From assembly GCF_964656455.1 (NCBI RefSeq), contig NC_135719.1:74488283-74552282 (forward strand): a DNA stretch of 64,000 nucleotides, in the 5' to 3' direction. The DNA is from Halichoerus grypus (lineage: Eukaryota > Chordata > Mammalia > Carnivora > Phocidae). A program made the translations under genes and the position numbers. Numbering within the stretch: the first letter of the stretch is position 1; every line of letters starts with the position of its first letter. Positions 58,780 to 64,000 of the stretch are shown in pieces. The notes below the pieces were generated by a model. It was not told where the DNA came from, did no database searches, and worked only from the letters and a program-made list of their open reading frames with translations.

Positions 58780-58824
58780 GAGCCGAAGGCAGATGCTTAA
58801 CTGACTGAGCCACCCAGGCACCCC
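58780..58824 (-). mobile_element. SINEC head remnant at the gap edge
   Basis: 'gagccgaaggcagatgctta' followed by 'ccacccaggcacccc' is the head end of an antisense SINEC. The rest of the element, about 150 bases, must lie in or beyond the gap, since the left side of the gap shows no SINE tail. Confidence 0.95.
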
Positions 58825-59264
58825 TCACTAATCTTATTTATTAAAAGTCTGCTTTAAGGAAATCAAATACACACAGAGTTATTGTTAGGATTTTGATACC
58901 TGTCCAAGATATTGTGGCCAGAATGTAAGCAACAGAAAACAACCAAAAGGAAGAAAGAATAGTTAAGTAATCAAACAGAAAAAATAGAGTGAGGGTTATT
59001 GGTAAAAAGTAAAAGCAATTAATGGGTGAAGAGAATAAAATCAACATCAAGTATAAAAAAAGAAAGCCTTGTTCAATCATAAGTAAGAAAAAAGATACAA
59101 GAGGCCACAGTGGATCACAAGCTAATTTTATGGGTTGAAAACAGAGCCCCATTGTTCAAAGACAAAATGCTGATAGATAGTCAGCAAAGAATTTAAGGAA
59201 GATAAATAATCATCCACATTATATGCATTATTAATCAGTTCCTTGTTATCATACTGTGTTTTTT
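58825..59264. other. single-copy sequence
   Basis: No gene. A 103-codon minus-strand frame (58841-59152) is rich in Phe/Leu from A-rich plus-strand sequence and has no known motif. Confidence 0.4.
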
Positions 59265-60130
59265 TTAGGATCCTTCCACTTAAGTCGAATGTGCAGAATA
59301 TGGAGTAGGTCCAGAGGAAGCAGCAAAATAACTAAATGGTTGGGAAACAGTCCCAACGAAACAAGGGTAAAAGAACTGGCCTTGTTTAGTCTGGAGAAGA
59401 AAAGACTTGGAGGGAATTAATAGCAGTCTTCAAGTTCATGAAGGAACACAGTCCTTTGCAGGTAGAGGTGAACAGCTGGTCTGTTTCCTCTGAGGATAGT
59501 ACAAGGCAGCAGGGTCTTAAATGCAGTAGATGGGATTTAGGCAAGATGTTAGGAAGATCAGGGGAAGTGCAGGAAGAGGATCCTCAGGATTTAGAATGTG
59601 TTGAGGGAATTATTATTATTATTTTTTGGAGTTAGTCCAAACTGCAGAATAAAAAGAGAGAATACAATCTACAAAACAGGAACCTGTAGAGGAAAGGAGA
59701 CAAAGAATGAAGAGTTGTGATCTAGGGATAAAGGCCATCCAGGATGAAAGAAATACCAAATTCTAGAAGTGTGTAAGAGTTAGAATACTTGAAAAGAAGA
59801 GAGAGAGAAAAAAAAAAGGAGATTAAATAGGTAAAGACAAAACCATGGAAATTTGAGGGTATGGCATGTATTTGGAATAAATGTACAATTTTAACCAAAA
59901 TTTTTTTTGGTGGTGGGAAAAAAATTCTAAGTATTCACATGTACAATATATACCAGCTACTAGTAATTTTTAAAAAATTCTGTTAGATTGATATCCTTGA
60001 ATCCTAAAAATAGAACTAACAAACAGATATGCTGTATTTGATGTCCAGTTTTATAGGAAACAAAAAATAATGGGGAAATGGACTAAGTAGCCTCTCAAAT
60101 CTTACCCAATCTTTTGATCTTATGACATGG
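59265..60130 (+). mobile_element. L3/CR1-type LINE 3' end (sense), degraded
   Basis: 'agtaggtccagaggaagcag', 'tggccttgtttagtctggag', 'aagaaaagacttggagggaa', 'gcagtcttcaagttcatgaa' and, further on (60075-60125), 'tggactaagtagcctctcaa' match the CR1/L3 3' order. The middle (about 59620-60060) is not recognisable and may contain an insertion. Confidence 0.75.
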
Positions 60131-61042
60131 GGAAATTGTGATTGTGTGCTAAGTAAATGGTGGTACAAATATAACACACAAAACAAGATCAAAGAATGCA
60201 CAGGTTGTAAAAAGCAATATTAAAATCCAGAAAAAAAAATGATTGCAAAAGTCATCAACATCCTTATCACGAGAAATATTAACTGAGTATACAGTGGTCT
60301 AGGTTTTATGCAGATCAAACAAAGGAATGTGATCCATGAATTGAAGAAATTTAGAGTCAAAGTTTGGTCGTCATTTGATAAGAATGTTCATTAGAGGTAT
60401 ATTACCTGGGATTGCAGAATACATTGCACTTAAAATGACACTTAGGTGTATAAATGACCATTTTAGCAAGTTGAGTTGTTAAAGAACGTGCATTAGCTTT
60501 TAAAATGATTGCAGAGTTTGAAATTTCCAATCCCCTTGAACTACCATTGCACCTCAAACCAACAATCAGACTTGTATTTAAAGATTACAAATATATCATG
60601 GGTCAGGGCAAGCAGCTGGATTTCTAGATTATTTGGTTAGTTTGATCAGTTTTCTAGTTACTTTTATTTCTTCAAATGGTCCCTCTACCTCTTTGAAAAT
60701 GGAATGAATTCTGCTTATGTTTAGCTTTGTTGAGCAAATTTCAGTATTTCACAGCTGTATTTTGTCATTGATAGGTTTGGTCTAATGTGCTTTGTAATGG
60801 GCTATTTTTTTTTTTCTTTCTGATGTTTGAAAGTTTCCTTCACTCTCAAATGCAGAAAATAGAAGAGTCCGTATTTGAATTTATTTTGCCAAGATGATAG
60901 CTATGTATATTTTATAACATTCTGGTACACAGATCCTAACAATCTAAAAATAGATCCCTGCAAATATTTTTTACTGCTTTTAAAAAATATAGTTACAAAC
61001 ACTTCACTTGTAAAAGATTTTGGTGTGGAAATACATCTTAGT
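60131..61042. other. single-copy sequence
   Basis: Nothing recognised. Confidence 0.4.
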
Positions 61043-61066
61043 TTCTCTCTCTCTCTCTCTCCCCCT
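61043..61066. repeat. (CT)n microsatellite
   Basis: About nine CT units followed by CCCCCT. Confidence 0.9.
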
Positions 61067-63519
61067 CGACAAAGAAAAGCCTTTTGTTCTGGTCTCCCTG
61101 GCACTACCTCATTCTGTGACTTGCTGCTGTCCCCTAGTGGTATGTTAATCTTCTTGACTACTGTGTGATCGCCTCTGGAACCAATTCTCTACTCTTCTGC
61201 GCTTTTTTGTGACTCTCATTAGCAGACATTTAAAATACTATTAAACAACCCATGAGCTGCCTTTTAGAAGCAATAACCCTGTTCTTGAGCCCAAACAGTT
61301 TTCCATTTATGAATTCTTACCCGAGTAAACATGTCTAGGGAATGCCTGTTATCTGCATACATTGTATTATCTCACTACAATAAACATTTCAGGTTTTCAG
61401 AATTATAACACAAAACTGATGAAAGCAAAATGTTATCAGTTTTGACTGGTCTATACATAACATACGGTAGCTTAAAAGGTAATTTGTGACAGGTCAGACT
61501 ATTTATGTCAATGGGTTTACAAACAAAAAATTGTACTATTCCCTTTCCTTTGCTTTTCAAAATCCTGGTTGGTTAAAATACTATCATTGTAATATTTGCT
61601 CTTTTCATGAGGACATTTTTTCTATGAAATATTTAGAAAGATACCATGAAACTGTATGTATTTGAAGCATTAGATGCAATTCATTTACGTAAAAGATTTT
61701 GCATCGGTATATACCATGATGATTTAAAAAAAATGTTCTTGAATTTTTCTGGACGTTATCTTTCTTCCTATATGAATCAGAAGTATTTCTAAAATTTTAA
61801 GATGGATCAGTTATTTTATCTTCCTTCTATGTTTTGTGCTTGAGATATAACGTTCAGCTCTAATATGGGGCTGGTAAATTTTTCAAGACAGCCTTTTGGT
61901 TTTCTGAATTAGGCATTTCAAAATGTATGTCATGAGAACGGAATGTAAGAATTTATCAAAAACAATATTTCAGGTTTTTTTTTAACTTAATTTTAAGTCA
62001 TGCAGAATTACTCTAAGTCTGGGTCATACAATTCTTTTAAAAGACGGCTAAAAAAAAAGCTAAGAAAAATTTACAAGGAAAAAAGGTCTGACGAAATCTG
62101 GCCCATTAACTGAACATTACAGAAATCCGAGATGTATAGTGAACTAATGATTTCTTGGCACTGTCTTGTTTGGCACTTATCATGGTTTTGACAATTATCA
62201 CATGAATAGCAACACTTTTTTCTTTCTGAACTTGGAGGGGGGGCGGCGGGAAGGGCTCTGGGGAAAAAAGGAGGCCCAAAGCCCTGGAAGCTCCCATATT
62301 TTAGTAATTCAAGTGTACAGTTTGGCCATGAGGAAGGAAAAAAAGAAGTAAGCTGCAAGGTTCCGTCCAATGACGATATTCTTGTTTCTTCAAAAGAAAA
62401 GTTGGTATAGTTTTTGAACTGCCTCTCTTTTAAAAGGTCAGATTGCTGTCCATTTTAGTCATTTTGTCTGTTTATCCATGCCTCCGTTGGGATAAGATAT
62501 CCAAAAACAAAGCATTAGATTATAATCAGTCTTGGCTTAAGTGCAAAGCTATCCAACCAATCCAAGAAATCCTATTGACTATCATGTGGATAGGGAAAAG
62601 GAAGAGTTTAAATCTCCTAAACTTTTTCTCAAGAGAAAAAGTGAACCACTGTTTAAAACCTCCTTAACACAGGAGAGGACTCATGCCCCCTCCTTCAATT
62701 TCGCCCCGCAGCTCAATTTCTCAAATTCAAATTACGTGGTTTTCTAAAAATACATCCTCCATCAAACATTGTGAATTACAATAGCTATTTTTCACACAGA
62801 AATGTCTGATTTTTTTTTTTTTTTTTAGTTGTCTATTCAGCTTGTAAATGTTCTAAAAATGTTCTCCTGGAGTTATTTTTAAAAAACTCATGGTATGTTG
62901 GATAATAAATATTGTTGCTCTGTTACTGGAAACATTGGAAACAACATATTTGACAGGTTAATAGGAATGAGAATTACATTTGAAATTTTAATTAATTTCA
63001 TTTTAGATAAATGTGACTCTTTCACCATCTTAGTTCTAATGACTAAACGGGCAAACTTCTTTGCCATCGTAGAATCTATGCCGTTAATGATCTTGTAGAT
63101 AATTTGGACAATAAGAACGGGAGAAAATTCCTTTTGAAAAAAAATTTAAATCCAAAGACAGTCTTAATAAATCTTCTCTAATGTAATATAGCATTATCAG
63201 TGGCCTATTCTCTGCAGAATTAGTTTTTCCAAAACAAATAATAAAGCTGAGCAGTCCTACTTTTTACAACTCTGGAGACTATCTAAACAAAATGAACAGA
63301 TTTATAGGGCTATTTTTAGTGTGTGTCACTTGCATTACAGTTTACATTTGCTTTCGAACCTTATTTGACATTCTTGGTAGAAAAATACAGGCAGAACACT
63401 CATTAAGAATCTTAATAAAGGACAGTCTCCATAGGGCAGTTACCAAAAAACCCAAAGTCGAGGCATGTATAAAAATGTTCTTTTGGACTTGACTTTATGT
63501 CATGCTGCTTCATTTTCAG
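61067..63519. other. single-copy sequence, 2.4 kb, repeat-poor
   Basis: No repeat family recognised over about 2.4 kb, with only T-runs (for example near 62813-62826). A 66-codon frame at 63292-63492 has a hydrophobic first third, but nothing else supports it as a gene. Confidence 0.4.
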
Positions 63520-63656
63520 TTGTCTAAAAAGGAAAGCCCTGAGCCAAAATGCAGATTTAAGGTTCTGTTTATAAAAATCTTTAGGCATCAGTATAGCCTA
63601 CTAATAATTAAAGTAAAAGCACATTTTTGAGGATAGGAATTTTCATACAGCAACAG
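63520..63656 (+). other. candidate noncoding exon
   Basis: The 137-base segment is preceded by TGCTGCTTCATTTTCAG (AG at 63518-63519) and followed by a perfect CAG|GTAAGTG donor (GT at 63657-63658). The first frame is open for 36 codons and then stops; the other two frames stop early. No repeat is recognised inside. If real, it is more likely untranslated than coding. It is not established that it belongs with the 48819-49129 candidate. Confidence 0.28.
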
Positions 63657-63658
63657 GT

Positions 63659-64000
63659 AAGTGCTGCCATGCCTAAATAACTATTATTTTTCCATAAATT
63701 GTATATTCACATTAAAGTGAAAATTAACTTGCTGGAGAAGTATAGTACAATGTTGTGATTTTCTGCAAACCGTTCATCCGTGAATAAAAATGCTTGGAAA
63801 ACCTTATGTAATGTTATGAAATATGTCATCACACATAGATTTATGGAAAATACCATGTTATATTTCAAAATATAGATGCGAGGATTAAATATTTGCATTT
63901 CATCTAAACTGAGTTTCTTCTAGCGGTTTGTTCCATGTGAGAAAGGCCAGGGCCTTCCATAGTGAAAGAGATGCCCTTTCACTTGCATATACAAATAAGG
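63659..64000. other. single-copy sequence to the window end
   Basis: Nothing recognised. Confidence 0.4.

Noticed and set aside
58528..58828. Frames of 83-92 codons on both strands
   Set aside because: They run through the 200-N gap and contain no real sequence in the middle.
63292..63492. 66-codon frame with a membrane-like first third
   Set aside because: No supporting splice sites, homology or context, and short hydrophobic frames are common in AT-rich DNA.

Overview
This window reads as nuclear DNA from a carnivoran mammal, with no protein-coding gene that I can support. The species clue is twelve copies of the tRNA-derived CAN-SINE (SINEC): a head reading GGGGCGCCTGGGTGGCTCAG, a pyrimidine-rich middle, and an AATAAAATCTTTAAAA tail. 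Several carry the internal form with 'gacacagcgagagagggaacac', which I associate with the bear and seal side of Caniformia (inference from memory, not searched). The background is AT-rich and CpG-poor, with no CpG island.

The open reading frames longer than 60 codons are explained by interspersed repeats, simple repeats or chance. Two minus-strand frames (7772-8236 and 9095-9307) are decayed LINE-1 ORF2 pieces. One minus-strand frame (40021-40287) is a translated minisatellite. The window is best described as a gene desert or the interior of a very large intron.

Layout. 1-6500: degraded MIR, L2 and L1M fragments. 6527-10390: a SINE, a 2.8-kb minus-strand L1 split by a second SINE, then other L1 3' ends. 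10840-12660: one long minus-strand L2 broken by an older retroelement and a SINE. 13700-17080: five MIR-related segments, a large composite microsatellite and two SINEs. 17080-24640: mostly single-copy, with a pair of hairpins at 19.9 kb. 24640-26940: L2 and an unnamed ancient repeat. 27000-37500: L1M, L2, MIR and a hAT-like transposon split by a SINE. 37500-44900: mostly single-copy, with conserved-looking sequence at 38.6-39.5 kb and a perfect 10 x 14-bp minisatellite at 40.1 kb. 44900-52900: L2 copies, a MER5-type transposon, three SINE-related insertions and the best exon candidate (48819-49129). 52900-64000: an L1 3' end, a 200-N assembly gap that cuts a SINE, an L3/CR1 remnant and two further exon-like segments.

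I found no novel biological system. The observations most worth checking are exon-like segments with good splice signals but no convincing coding content. They could be untranslated exons of a distant gene or lncRNA exons. Repeat boundaries are judged by eye from remembered consensus patterns. They are approximate, usually to 10-50 bp for the old families and a few bp for SINEs with target-site duplications.
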